From assembly GCF_002157225.2 (NCBI RefSeq), contig NZ_CP020038.1, forward strand, positions 1,201,001-1,265,000: a stretch of 64,000 nt of DNA, written 5' to 3'. The position numbers were made by a program, and so were the translations under genes. The notes beneath the pieces were generated by a model, which was given only the letters and a program-made list of their open reading frames with translations, did not search any database and was not told where the DNA came from. The DNA comes from Agarilytica rhodophyticola (GTDB lineage Bacteria > Pseudomonadota > Gammaproteobacteria > Pseudomonadales > Cellvibrionaceae). Positions 13,185-21,954 of this stretch are shown here, piece after piece; position 1 is the first letter of the stretch; each line of letters starts with the position of its first letter.

Positions 13185-13973
13185 ATGGCAAATATACACA
13201 AACCTTTTGCTCATAATGTAAATACGTATTTATCTAATTTTGCCACGGCAACAAAAGAAACCCTTAGTAAATCTTATCATGCGTCTCGGTTTCGTTCTGC
13301 TAAAGCTGAGTCTCCTATATTAGTTCAGCCCCATAATACTTCTCTGCTGTCAAAAGTAAAAACTGCTTATCATAAATTTGAAATAGAGCAAGCGTTATGC
13401 AATGGAAATATGGCCATTGAAAATCGTTCGCTAGTATTCGCATTAAAATCTTATGGTAAAGCACTTTCTGTTTCCCAAAAATTACCGGGCATGGCAGATA
13501 GTTCTAAACATAAATTAATCGAAGCAATTGCTAATTCAGCAATTAACCTCGTAGATGAGATGCTTAAAAGAGACAGAATTTCCGCTGCGGCAGAGGCCAT
13601 GGAAAAAGCTTTCAAAGCGTTAGATAGTGAGATTAAAGGGAATGAAAATTCAGAGCCTGAAAAAGCAGCGAAAGGCGCTAAAAATGATATGAGAGAGCAT
13701 GTTAATAACTGGTTCAAAGATCACAATAGCTGTGATATGCATAAAGTAAGTTTCGAATATCATTTAGCTAAGCATAGCTCCAAAGAAGAGTATGCTGATA
13801 TGGCACATCATTATGCTCAAGTGCTTCATACTAATAACAAATCCTATGAAGCTGTACTCGTGCTCAAAGAGTTGCTGGCTTTTCATAAACGCTCTAACAG
13901 CGGAGAAGAAGAGATAAATAAAGCACAGGATTTGCTAAACGATGTGCGTGATAGATCTGTAGAAGCGTCATAA
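13185..13973 (+). CDS. Short TPR-family protein (paralog 3 of 3, 262 aa)
   Basis: This copy lacks the C-terminal TPR array of its two neighbours. Relationship to copy 1 shows in the middle region: RISAAAEAMEKAFKALDSEI here against GVSAAGTLEKAVNLLDAEI there, and a preceding SLVFALKSYGKALSVSQKL against SMAFNAYSDALSSHQSL. One or two degenerate TPR units remain at ~200-250. It may be a truncated, specialised or decaying paralog; the frame is intact, so I treat it as a gene. Its N-terminus differs from the MLN start of the other two. Confidence 0.75.
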   Translation: MANIHKPFAHNVNTYLSNFATATKETLSKSYHASRFRSAKAESPILVQPHNTSLLSKVKTAYHKFEIEQALCNGNMAIENRSLVFALKSYGKALSVSQKLPGMADSSKHKLIEAIANSAINLVDEMLKRDRISAAAEAMEKAFKALDSEIKGNENSEPEKAAKGAKNDMREHVNNWFKDHNSCDMHKVSFEYHLAKHSSKEEYADMAHHYAQVLHTNNKSYEAVLVLKELLAFHKRSNSGEEEINKAQDLLNDVRDRSVEAS

Positions 13974-14110
13974 GTTGTGAGTTAATCTGTTTGCTATTAA
14001 CGAGCAATAAAAAAGTGATATCACTGTTAAGGTGGTCTGCTTAATTCCTATATTTTTACGCTTTATTATTGATACAATCTAGAATATCGATAATAAGGGC
14101 AAAATCAAAA

Positions 14111-14908
14111 GTGACTAAATACACTCCTAAAATTTGGGCCGTCATTCCAGCTGCTGGTGTTGGCAGTAGGATGGAATCGGATACTCCCAAACAGTATATG
14201 CAGTTATTTGGGCAATATTTGATAGAAATTACTATCAAGAAAATCCTCCAGCTAACATGTGTTGACGGTATCGTTGTAGTTCTCAGCGCTGAGGATGCCT
14301 ATTGGCAAACATCATATTTTACCTCTAACGCCAAAGTACACCGTGTTGAAGGCGGTAGCGAACGTAGTGATTCTGTGCTCAATGGTCTTGAATATTGCCG
14401 CAGTATTATGTCCGATCAAGATTACGTCCATTCTTGGGCCTTAGTACACGATGCAGCAAGGCCATGTGTTACTGAGCAGAAAATGAATGAACTGATAGCA
14501 CGGGGCTTAAGCTTTGCTGAAACTTTTTCTGAAACGACACAAAATACTGACAACCTTCATCTTAAGAAGGATAACAATCTTGCTGCAGCTACTTGTGGAA
14601 CAATATTAGCGTCTCCGGTTGCCGATACCGTCAAACGTGTTAGCAGCAACGAGCAAATTGAACGTACTGAAGATCGCAGCCAACTGTGGTTAGCACACAC
14701 TCCGCAATTTTTCCCTACTGAGCCCCTAAGCCAAGCTTTACATAAATGCCGACGTGACAATATTGCAGTGACCGATGAAGCTTCAGCAATTGAAGCGGTC
14801 GGAGGCAGAGTTGCTGTGGTTAAAGATCGTCGCGATAATATCAAAATAACGGTACCAGAAGATCTTTACTGGGCAGAAACTATTTTAAAAATGCAGGGGT
14901 TCAAGTAA
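14111..14908 (+). CDS. ispD: 2-C-methyl-D-erythritol 4-phosphate cytidylyltransferase
   Basis: IspD activates methylerythritol phosphate with CTP in the MEP isoprenoid pathway. The start is probably the GTG at 14111, giving [21 protein letters not shown] lies 11 bases upstream, rather far, so the start is uncertain. Family motifs are [12 protein letters not shown] with PKQY (nucleotide binding, ~10-30), [34 protein letters not shown]-like VTDEASAIE and [11 protein letters not shown] at the end. An insertion of about 15 residues precedes [12 protein letters not shown]. It overlaps ispF by one base (TAATG), so the two are translationally coupled. Confidence 0.95.
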   Translation: MTKYTPKIWAVIPAAGVGSRMESDTPKQYMQLFGQYLIEITIKKILQLTCVDGIVVVLSAEDAYWQTSYFTSNAKVHRVEGGSERSDSVLNGLEYCRSIMSDQDYVHSWALVHDAARPCVTEQKMNELIARGLSFAETFSETTQNTDNLHLKKDNNLAAATCGTILASPVADTVKRVSSNEQIERTEDRSQLWLAHTPQFFPTEPLSQALHKCRRDNIAVTDEASAIEAVGGRVAVVKDRRDNIKITVPEDLYWAETILKMQGFK

Positions 14909-15375
14909 TGCGCATAGGGCAGGGTGTTGACGTTCATAAATTTGGTAGCGGTGACAAGATTATTCTCGGTGGTGTGGTTATTCCGTTCCACTCAGGCTTG
15001 GTAGCACACTCTGATGGTGATGTTTTATTACACGCACTTTGCGATGCGCTGCTCGGTGCTGCTGCACTTGGGGATATCGGTCGTCATTTCCCAGATAATG
15101 ATCCTCAATACGCTAATGCGGACAGCGGCAATTTACTGCGTATGGTTTACGCAAAGGTAAAATCGCAAGGTTATCGTATCGCTAATGCCGATATGACTAT
15201 TGTTGCTCAAGCACCGAAAATGGCCCCTTATATCGATCAAATGCGTGAGCGAATTGCTGAGCATTTAGAAACCGACATGGCAAATATCAATGTTAAAGCG
15301 ACTACTACAGAGCGTTTAGGGTTTAATGGTCGCGGCGAAGGCATTACCGCCTTGGCTACAGTGTTGCTCTGTTAG
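14908..15375 (+). CDS. ispF: 2-C-methyl-D-erythritol 2,4-cyclodiphosphate synthase
   Basis: IspF cyclises CDP-methylerythritol phosphate with release of CMP, two steps after IspD in the MEP pathway. Zinc ligands Asp8, His10 and His42 are present in GQGVDVHKF and [13 protein letters not shown]. The DIGRHFPD motif and the C-terminal [16 protein letters not shown] are also present. The 155-residue length is standard. It is coupled to ispD by a one-base overlap, and truD follows after 71 bases. Confidence 0.98.
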   Translation: MRIGQGVDVHKFGSGDKIILGGVVIPFHSGLVAHSDGDVLLHALCDALLGAAALGDIGRHFPDNDPQYANADSGNLLRMVYAKVKSQGYRIANADMTIVAQAPKMAPYIDQMRERIAEHLETDMANINVKATTTERLGFNGRGEGITALATVLLC

Positions 15376-15446
15376 TAATCTAATAGTGATACTGACCTCT
15401 GCATTATTGCCTGTTAATATGCTGCGATTTATGTATTGCTAATCTT

Positions 15447-16424
15447 ATGACCAATAATCTTCCCCTTGATACAGAATACGCCTACGGTAAACCCTCAGCT
15501 CGTGCTAAGTTTCGCACGGAATTATTAGATTTCATCGTGGTTGAGCAGCTTGGCTTTGAGCTTGCCGATGAAGGTGAGCATCTATGCCTTGAAATAAAAA
15601 AACGCGGCGAAAACACCCAGTGGGTGGCTGATAAATTAGCCAAGTTTTTAAATGTAAAAAGTATGGATGTGGGCTTTTGTGGCATGAAAGATCGACATGC
15701 TGAAACTACCCAATGGTTTAGTGTTTATCTCCCTAGAGAGCCTGAGGATACAGACTGGAATAGATTCAAAACATTATTTGAACTCGATGTAGAAATACTG
15801 AGAAAAACTCGCCACACAAAAAAATTACGCCGTGGTGCTCACCAGGGAAATGCATTTAAAATCTGTCTCAGAGACCTCCTACAACAAGAGACCTTAGAAG
15901 AACGTCTGAGAAAAATTTCAGAACACGGAGTACCCAATTATTTTGGTGAACAGCGTTTTGGCCGCGGCGGTAATAATCTTACTATGGCGCATAGATGGCT
16001 AGTTGACGGTGAAACTATCAGGAATAGAAGTAAACGCAGCATGGCAATGTCCGCTGCACGTTCCTATCTATTTAACTTGGTTTTAAGCGAACGCGTTAAG
16101 CAAAATAATTGGTTTAAGAATGTAGATGGTGATGTTGTAGAAAATGGTTGTGCCACAGCGCCACTTTGGGGGCGAGGACGAAGTAAAAGTACTGGCGCAG
16201 CTTTAGCGCTGGAAACGGAAGCTCTTGCACCTTTTTCTACATGGTGTGATCAACTTGAGCATGTAGGTTTACACCAGGAACGTCGCTCCTTGCAGTTAAT
16301 GCCAAAAGACTTCTGTTGGGATTGGCAGGACAGTAGTCTTACTCTCTCATTTGTACTTCCCCCTGGGCAATTTGCCACTTCTGTTTTGCGCGAAATTTGT
16401 TTGCTAGATAATCAAAGCCATTAA
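15447..16424 (+). CDS. truD: tRNA pseudouridine(13) synthase
   Basis: TruD isomerises U13 of certain tRNAs. The catalytic Asp82 sits in FCGMKDRHAETTQ, and the family block PNYFGEQRFGRGG follows at about residue 165. The TRUD insertion domain in the second half is compact; at 325 residues the protein is slightly shorter than the E. coli enzyme. The position after ispF is conserved. In pseudomonads surE would follow; here pcm begins about 140 bases on. Confidence 0.96.
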   Translation: MTNNLPLDTEYAYGKPSARAKFRTELLDFIVVEQLGFELADEGEHLCLEIKKRGENTQWVADKLAKFLNVKSMDVGFCGMKDRHAETTQWFSVYLPREPEDTDWNRFKTLFELDVEILRKTRHTKKLRRGAHQGNAFKICLRDLLQQETLEERLRKISEHGVPNYFGEQRFGRGGNNLTMAHRWLVDGETIRNRSKRSMAMSAARSYLFNLVLSERVKQNNWFKNVDGDVVENGCATAPLWGRGRSKSTGAALALETEALAPFSTWCDQLEHVGLHQERRSLQLMPKDFCWDWQDSSLTLSFVLPPGQFATSVLREICLLDNQSH

Positions 16425-16561
16425 TGTGCTATATTGCTGCCGAGCGTCTTGGGGCTACAGGTCATGTGGTTTCTAATGTGTCGTTTTTAACAATAAATAA
16501 TCAATAAGCAATAAGGCAAATTTTGTTATAGCTTGAGTTTAATGTTTCTTTGGGGAGAGAT

Positions 16562-17233
16562 GTGGACTTACTGAAGATTGAAGGCGTCGGCATGACATCT
16601 CGGCGCACCCGCGATCGTTTGATTCAGCGGCTTGTTGAACAAGGTGTGAGCAACCAAGATGTGTTGGATGTGATTGGCAATACACCACGCCATCTATTTC
16701 TTGATGAGGCTTTAGCTCATCGAGCATATGAAGATACCGCCTTGCCTATTGGTCACGGGCAAACCTTATCCCAACCCTATATTGTTGCACGGATGACAGA
16801 GATCCTGCTCGGTGCTGCTGGCAACCTTGAACGAGTGTTAGAAGTAGGTACCGGCTCTGGTTATCAAACCACGGTGCTCGCCCAATTAGTGTCCGAAGTT
16901 TTGAGCATTGAACGTATTAAGCCTTTGCAGGATAAAGCGAGAGAAAGAATACGAATGTTGGGTTTGCGCAATGTACGTTTTAAGCATGCTGATGGCAGTC
17001 TGGGATGGCCTGATATTGGCCAGTTTCAGGGGATATTGTCGGCGGCAGCCCCTCGTTCTATACCACAGAGCCTGCTGGATCAGTTGGCGCCAGATGGTGT
17101 TCTTGTTATACCTGTGGGGGCGGATACACAATACCTAACACTTGTTGTAAGAGAAGGAGACAGTGATAAGTTTCGCACAGAGAAACTTGAGCCTGTAAAA
17201 TTTGTACCCTTGCTCTCTGGAATAACACGATAA
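16562..17233 (+). CDS. pcm: Protein-L-isoaspartate O-methyltransferase
   Basis: Pcm methylates isoaspartyl residues with S-adenosylmethionine, starting repair of aged proteins. The start at GTG 16562 has GGGGAGA just upstream; an ATG at 16592 ([10 protein letters not shown]) matches the shorter annotated start of many homologs, so the start is open. Motifs are [25 protein letters not shown] and the SAM-binding loop [12 protein letters not shown], with a C-terminal VPVG-type strand (VLVIPVGA). It has the gamma-type pcm-nlpD-rpoS context, except that a DUF368 gene lies between pcm and nlpD. Confidence 0.95.
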   Translation: MDLLKIEGVGMTSRRTRDRLIQRLVEQGVSNQDVLDVIGNTPRHLFLDEALAHRAYEDTALPIGHGQTLSQPYIVARMTEILLGAAGNLERVLEVGTGSGYQTTVLAQLVSEVLSIERIKPLQDKARERIRMLGLRNVRFKHADGSLGWPDIGQFQGILSAAAPRSIPQSLLDQLAPDGVLVIPVGADTQYLTLVVREGDSDKFRTEKLEPVKFVPLLSGITR

Positions 17234-17246
17234 TTTAAGGATCAAG

Positions 17247-18188
17247 ATGAAGAACCGCACCGTGCGTGACTATGTATTACTTGTATTGAAAGGTTTAACA
17301 ATGGGAGCCGCAGACGTTGTTCCCGGTGTTTCAGGTGGCACCATTGCGTTTATCACCGGTATCTACAATGAATTACTTCATTCTTTGAAAAATATTGGCC
17401 CCTCAGCTTTTGTTGTTTTGTATAAACAGGGTTTTGCTGCATTTTGGCAACATGTAAATGGCAGTTTTTTGCTCGCTGTTTTTGCCGGTATTCTTATTAG
17501 TATTAAAACCTTTGCCTCGATTATCAGTTACAGCCTAGAAGCATATCCCCTATTAGTCTGGGGCTTCTTTAGTGGGCTTATCGCCGCATCTATTATTTTG
17601 CTTGCTAGAGAGCAAAAGGGTTGGGGGCTTTCTGAGTGGGTGTTTTGTTTTATCGGAGCTGCCTTTGTATACATTGTTTCCATCGCGTCGCCGCCACAAT
17701 TGCCTGGTCATTGGTGGGTACTTTTCTTTGGCGGATTTATCGCCATATGCGCCATGATTCTGCCTGGAATCTCAGGCAGCTTTATCTTACTACTGTTGGG
17801 CCTCTACCCTGTCTTTATTGAAGCGGTTAAAAATGTCGATGTCGTTGCAATTGCGAGCTTTGGTGCTGGATGTTTTTGTGGTTTATTGGCATTTTCTCGC
17901 TTCTTGTCCTGGTTGCTTGATATGCATTTCAGACCGACAATTGCTGTATTGATTGGTTTTCTGATCGGATCACTCAATGTAACTTGGCCGTGGAAACATA
18001 CACTTGAAGTTATGGTAAATCGTCATGGTAAAGAAGTTCCCTTATTACAAGAAAATGTTTTCCCTGCACAATTTGAACAAATAACGGGTATTAATGCCCA
18101 ACTTTATGCTGTCATTCTTTTTGTTGTTTTTGGTGCTTTTCTAGTACTTTCGACTGATTTTTTGGCGAAAAGAATGAGCCGTAATTAG
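17247..18188 (+). CDS. DUF368 membrane protein, putative undecaprenyl-phosphate translocase
   Basis: This is a polytopic inner-membrane protein of 313 residues with 8-9 hydrophobic segments. The family signature GAADVVPGVSGGTIAFITGIYNELL is near residues 19-45, and a second, related motif MILPGISGSFILLLLGLY is at ~171-188, reflecting the internal repeat of the family. Members of DUF368 (PopT) have been linked to returning undecaprenyl phosphate across the membrane for reuse in cell-wall and polysaccharide synthesis. AAGGA precedes the ATG, which is 13 bases after pcm, so it is probably in the pcm operon. Assignment to the family is firm; the transport role is by analogy. Confidence 0.9.
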   Translation: MKNRTVRDYVLLVLKGLTMGAADVVPGVSGGTIAFITGIYNELLHSLKNIGPSAFVVLYKQGFAAFWQHVNGSFLLAVFAGILISIKTFASIISYSLEAYPLLVWGFFSGLIAASIILLAREQKGWGLSEWVFCFIGAAFVYIVSIASPPQLPGHWWVLFFGGFIAICAMILPGISGSFILLLLGLYPVFIEAVKNVDVVAIASFGAGCFCGLLAFSRFLSWLLDMHFRPTIAVLIGFLIGSLNVTWPWKHTLEVMVNRHGKEVPLLQENVFPAQFEQITGINAQLYAVILFVVFGAFLVLSTDFLAKRMSRN

Positions 18189-18364
18189 TCAGTTTAAATG
18201 ATGAAAATTAACCAAAAGCATTAACTTAAATCGGAGAAGTGTGAAAAAACGCATAATTTTATCGGTTCGATTTAGAATTTTTTTAAATATTATCAACTTA
18301 TTAAGCGCTTTTGGTTCTAATAAGAAGTCTTAGTACTTTAAACAGTGGCGGCATTATTCGGTGT

Positions 18365-19159
18365 ATGATGACACCTTCATTAGGAAAACAAATTAGCTAT
18401 GTGTTAAATATATTGATCACCACCTTTATTTTGGGGGCGTGTGGTCAAACTTCACACTATGCCGCAGTAAAAGAATCACGCCAGCCTCCTTCTCAAAAAG
18501 TAAATACGCATATAGTGGCCAAGGGGGAAACGCTATATTCGATCGCGTGGCGATACAATCTGGATTACAAGCAACTCGCCAAAGCAAACGGGATTCCTTC
18601 TAATTATCGCATCTATCCAGGGCAGCGTTTGCTGCTAAAAGGAAGTGTTAGAAAGCCATGGAAAGCACCACCAAAAGTGGTTAGGCAGGTTAAAAAACAA
18701 CCAAAAAAACCAAGACCTCAACCCGCTCGTTCAAAAAAAGAAACGCCAAAAGTTGCCAAAAAAATTACCTCCGCGAAGCCCTCAAAAGTAAAAAAATGGG
18801 TGTGGCCTGCAAAGGGCAAACTGCTGGCGGGCTTTCAATCCAATAGCGGTTTAAATAAGGGTATTGATATTAAGGGAAATTTGGAGGAGCCTGTAGTTGC
18901 TGCAGCAGCTGGAAGGATTGTTTATTCAGGCGACGGTTTGCGCGGCTATGGCAAATTGGTGATTGTTAAACACAACGAGAAGTATCTCAGTGCATATGCC
19001 CACAATCATCGGTTGCTAGTTAAAGAAGGCGCTTATGTCAAGCAGGGACAAAAAATCGCCGAAATGGGTTCAACGGGGACAGACTCGGTAAAGTTACATT
19101 TTGAAATTAGGTATGATGGAAAACCTGTTAATCCTCTAAAGCATTTGCCCAAGAAGTAG
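18365..19159 (+). CDS. nlpD: NlpD-like lipoprotein with LysM and degenerate LytM (M23) domains
   Basis: NlpD activates an N-acetylmuramyl-L-alanine amidase (AmiC) at the septum. The start is placed at MMTPSLGK (18365), which gives a normal lipoprotein signal ending LGAC. A LysM domain (HIVAKGETLYSIAWRYNLDY to YPGQRLLLKG) is followed by a Lys/Pro-rich linker and a C-terminal M23 domain. The catalytic zinc ligands appear to be missing: GIDIKG where active enzymes have HxGxD, and AYAHNHRLLV/LHFEIR as in E. coli NlpD. It should therefore be an activator, not a hydrolase. The rpoS promoter often lies within nlpD in relatives. Confidence 0.93.
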   Translation: MMTPSLGKQISYVLNILITTFILGACGQTSHYAAVKESRQPPSQKVNTHIVAKGETLYSIAWRYNLDYKQLAKANGIPSNYRIYPGQRLLLKGSVRKPWKAPPKVVRQVKKQPKKPRPQPARSKKETPKVAKKITSAKPSKVKKWVWPAKGKLLAGFQSNSGLNKGIDIKGNLEEPVVAAAAGRIVYSGDGLRGYGKLVIVKHNEKYLSAYAHNHRLLVKEGAYVKQGQKIAEMGSTGTDSVKLHFEIRYDGKPVNPLKHLPKK

Positions 19160-19335
19160 TAAAAATTAAAGTTATTTACTAACAGCCGAAAAATATATTT
19201 ATCGACGACAATGTAACTGAAGATTCTTAACAAGATACCGAATCATTTAGTTAGCGCATTAATTGTTAAGAGATAAATACGAACTACATAGATAATAAGT
19301 TCGCTAAATTAATAAAAGGTCACAGGGGAACGGTC

Positions 19336-20346
19336 ATGTCAATACAAGAACTAGAGGTTTCTTCTTCAAATGGTGATATTGATTCGGTAGTGCTGGCAGG
19401 AAATTCGCCGTTTAACGAAGAGGTGGTAGACACAGATGTTGATGTTGAGGAATTAAAAAAGAGTTCCAAAGGTAAAGGCGATCCAGATCTTGAAGATGGG
19501 TACAGCAAGACGCTTGACGCGACACAGCTTTACTTAAACGAGATAGGCTTTTCGCCGCTGTTGAGTGCAGAAGAAGAAGTGTTTTTTGCTCGCAAAGCCT
19601 TGAAAGGTTGTGAGGCTTCACGAAAACGCATGATAGAAAGCAATCTCAGGCTTGTGGTGAAGATTTCTCGTCGTTATGTCAACAGAGGTCTAGCATTACT
19701 AGACTTGATAGAGGAGGGAAATTTAGGACTTATCAGAGCTGTTGAAAAATTTGACCCAGAACGGGGCTTTCGCTTTTCTACTTACGCCACATGGTGGATA
19801 CGTCAAACCATAGAACGTGCCATCATGAATCAAACGCGCACCATCCGTTTGCCAATTCATGTAGTTAAAGAGCTGAATGTGTATCTACGTGCAGCGCGAG
19901 AACTATCGCAAAAACTCGATCATGAGCCTTCACCAGAAGAAATTGCGATGCTGCTGGATAAGCCTGTAGCCGATGTCGAGAAAATGCTTGCACTTAACGA
20001 ACGCGTTACTTCAATGGATGTTGCGGTCGGTCCTTCTTCTGATAAAACTGTTGTTGATACGGTTCCAGATCAACAGGTTTCAGATCCGGTAAAACTTTTG
20101 CAGGACAGCGACCTAAGTACCAGCCTTGATTGCTGGCTAGATGAGTTGTGTGAAAAGCAACGAGAAGTCGTCGCAAGACGCTTTGGGTTGCGCGGTCACG
20201 AAACTAGCACACTGGAAGAAGTTGGTCGTGAGATTGGTTTAACTCGCGAGCGAGTTAGACAAATTCAAGTAGAAGCCTTGCGCAGACTGAGAGATATCCT
20301 TGAAAAACAAGGGCTAGATGCAACAGCGCTGTTTGGTGCTGAATAG
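19336..20346 (+). CDS. rpoS: RNA polymerase sigma factor RpoS
   Basis: This is the stationary-phase and general-stress sigma factor, 336 residues. AGGGGA precedes the ATG. After a ~50-residue acidic N-terminus comes region 1.2 ([22 protein letters not shown]), region 2 ([22 protein letters not shown] through [17 protein letters not shown]), region 3 ([12 protein letters not shown]) and region 4 with the helix-turn-helix [21 protein letters not shown]. Location after nlpD is as in all pseudomonad-like genomes. A good terminator follows. Confidence 0.97.
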   Translation: MSIQELEVSSSNGDIDSVVLAGNSPFNEEVVDTDVDVEELKKSSKGKGDPDLEDGYSKTLDATQLYLNEIGFSPLLSAEEEVFFARKALKGCEASRKRMIESNLRLVVKISRRYVNRGLALLDLIEEGNLGLIRAVEKFDPERGFRFSTYATWWIRQTIERAIMNQTRTIRLPIHVVKELNVYLRAARELSQKLDHEPSPEEIAMLLDKPVADVEKMLALNERVTSMDVAVGPSSDKTVVDTVPDQQVSDPVKLLQDSDLSTSLDCWLDELCEKQREVVARRFGLRGHETSTLEEVGREIGLTRERVRQIQVEALRRLRDILEKQGLDATALFGAE

Positions 20347-20424
20347 GTTAGCTAACAACACATAATATCTTTTTTATTTTGATTGCAATTATAATAAGCA
20401 TCGCAAAATAAAAATACTTCGTTT

Positions 20425-20453
20425 AAGCCACTATCTTTGATAGTGGCTTTTTT
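20425..20453 (+). terminator. Rho-independent terminator of rpoS
   Basis: AAGCCACTATC and GATAGTGGCTT pair perfectly around a TTT loop, followed by a T-run. It lies about 80 bases after the rpoS stop. Confidence 0.9.
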
Positions 20454-20537
20454 ATTTGGCTTTAGTTTTAGAGTCAACGAAGAGATTGTATTTTGTATTA
20501 CACCGCTCGTTAAATGTATAAATTGAGTGATATGTAA

Positions 20538-20882
20538 ATGACTAGATGGATATCTGGCGCTAGTAAAGTGTTAGCAGTCGCTGGGCTATTAATTTTTTCA
20601 ACAAGCTTTTCGGCTTTTGCAGCTGTTCAAACAAAATATATCAAAGATGTTGGTTGTCACATTAATCGCACGACTTGTTTCGTCTATATCGAAGGAACTA
20701 TAAGCTCTGCATGTGCTAATAATGATGGTTCTTTCCGTTGGAACGGCACTAGTGATACTAATGGAAATGCAATATTAAGCATATTGTTAGCGGCACAGGC
20801 AAGTGGTAAACAGGTGACCTTCGGGGAGTCCGGTTGTTTTGAAAACTTTCCGACATTTAATTACGCAACTATAAAAAAATAA
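20538..20882 (+). CDS. Small secreted cysteine-containing protein, unknown function
   Basis: The 114-residue product has a clear signal peptide ending near AFAA (residue ~29) and a mature part of about 85 residues with four Cys (in DVGCHINRTTCF, SSACANNDG and ESGCFENF), suggesting two disulfides in the periplasm or outside the cell. The pattern ILSILLAAQASGKQVTF-x-GxC-FPTFNY loosely recalls small OB-fold proteins related to B subunits of AB5 toxins, but this is speculation from a few positions. It lies alone between rpoS and a monooxygenase-fold gene. No strong ribosome binding site is seen. Confidence 0.75.
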   Translation: MTRWISGASKVLAVAGLLIFSTSFSAFAAVQTKYIKDVGCHINRTTCFVYIEGTISSACANNDGSFRWNGTSDTNGNAILSILLAAQASGKQVTFGESGCFENFPTFNYATIKK

Positions 20883-20949
20883 CGCTTTATTTTTTCTCTA
20901 TAATTGTCAACTATAAAGCCTATTACAGATAATTTGGTGCGGAGCGTAT

Positions 20950-21258
20950 ATGTTTATTGCAATGAATAGATTTAAAGTTGTATTGGGATGCGAGCAAGAC
21001 TTTGTGGATGTATGGAAAAATCGAGAGACATATCTGGACACCGTTCCGGGCTTTAAAACCTTTCATTTATTAAAAGGGCCAACTGATGAAGAATGTACGC
21101 TCTTCGCTTCCCATTCAGTATGGGAATCACGCGAAGCATTTGAAGCATGGACTAAATCCGAAGCCTTCAGAAAAGCTCATGCCAATGCTGGTAGTAAAGG
21201 GAAAAAAGATATTTATGTTGGCCATCCAAAATTTGAAGGGTTTGAGGAAGTATTGTAA
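20950..21258 (+). CDS. Antibiotic-biosynthesis-monooxygenase-fold protein, IsdG-like haem-degrading type
   Basis: This is a 102-residue dimeric ferredoxin-like-fold protein of the ABM family. The three residues needed by IsdG-type haem monooxygenases, Asn7, Trp67 and His77, have counterparts here: Asn6 in IAMNRFKV, Trp67 in FEAWTKSEAF and His77 in RKAHANAG. The EGHPxFEGFE-like C-terminus (GHPKFEGFEEV) is typical of this subgroup. It could release iron from haem, but no haem-uptake gene is nearby. It is convergent with fdxA. Confidence 0.85.
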   Translation: MFIAMNRFKVVLGCEQDFVDVWKNRETYLDTVPGFKTFHLLKGPTDEECTLFASHSVWESREAFEAWTKSEAFRKAHANAGSKGKKDIYVGHPKFEGFEEVL

Positions 21259-21458
21259 ATAAAATACCACTCACTGTTACTGAGCTGATAATCTTAACTT
21301 GTTGTGAGAATGCTAGGCTAGAGCAAGGAAATGGAGCGGGAATGATAATTATTTCTTTTTAGAGTGTGGCTGCAGCAGAACTTAAAATAAATAATGCACA
21401 TTATTTTGACACTATTTAAATCTATACGTTTAACGCTACAAATCTCTTTGGGGAGAAA

Positions 21459-21506
21459 TTTAAAAGTCGCTATTTTTTGTAAATGCCATTAAATAACGAC
21501 TTTAAA
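21459..21506. terminator. Bidirectional hairpin between the ABM gene and fdxA
   Basis: TAAAAGTCGCTATTT pairs with AAATAACGACTTTA over about 13 bases with one mismatch and one bulge, around a loop of about 15 bases. It sits between convergent genes and has A/T-rich flanks on both sides, so it could stop transcription from either side. Confidence 0.55.
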
Positions 21507-21526
21507 TTCTTGCAGCTAACAAACAG

Positions 21527-21850
21527 CTAGCGTTCGAGATGTTGCAGCTTGTTTTCCACGCCATCCCACTGATCTGCGTCAGCAGGGGACTCTTTCATCT
21601 CAGTAATGTTTGGCCATACGTCTGCAAGTTCTGCGTTTAGCTCCACAAACGCTTGCTGATCATCTGGTAATTCATCTTCAGAAAAGATTGCGCTCACAGG
21701 GCATTCTGGTTCGCAAAGCGCGCAATCAATACATTCGTCTGGATGTATGACAAGGAAGTTAGGCCCCTCGTAAAAACAATCAACTGGACACACTTCTACA
21801 CAGTCTGTGTGTTTACATTTGATGCAGTTTTCGCCCACTACAAAGGTCAT
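21527..21850 (-). CDS. fdxA: Ferredoxin FdxA (7Fe type)
   Basis: This is a 107-residue low-potential electron carrier. The N-terminal half has the cysteine pattern of Azotobacter FdI-type ferredoxins: [17 protein letters not shown], then [13 protein letters not shown], consistent with one [3Fe-4S] and one [4Fe-4S] cluster. The acidic C-terminal tail ([11 protein letters not shown] to ENKLQHLER) is typical of FdxA next to mutS. CCGGAGG precedes the start. It is transcribed away from, and downstream of, mutS, as in pseudomonads. Confidence 0.96.
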   Translation of the reverse strand: MTFVVGENCIKCKHTDCVEVCPVDCFYEGPNFLVIHPDECIDCALCEPECPVSAIFSEDELPDDQQAFVELNAELADVWPNITEMKESPADADQWDGVENKLQHLER

Positions 21851-21954
21851 ACCGTTCGCCTCCGGAAAATTTGAGGGCGCATTCTAGCAGGATACGAGGG
21901 TCGCAGGAATACCCATTTGCACATTTACTCGCGCCTGCTAGCCGGTGTTTTAGC

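Noticed and set aside
13185-13973. Calling the third TPR paralog a pseudogene
   Set aside because: It is shorter than its neighbours but has an intact frame and protein-like composition; loss of TPRs may be functional.
21259-21526. A possible RsmZ-like RNA next to fdxA, where pseudomonads have rsmZ
   Set aside because: Only two or three GGA motifs are present and they are not in clear hairpin loops; the strong structure is the bidirectional hairpin at 21459-21506.
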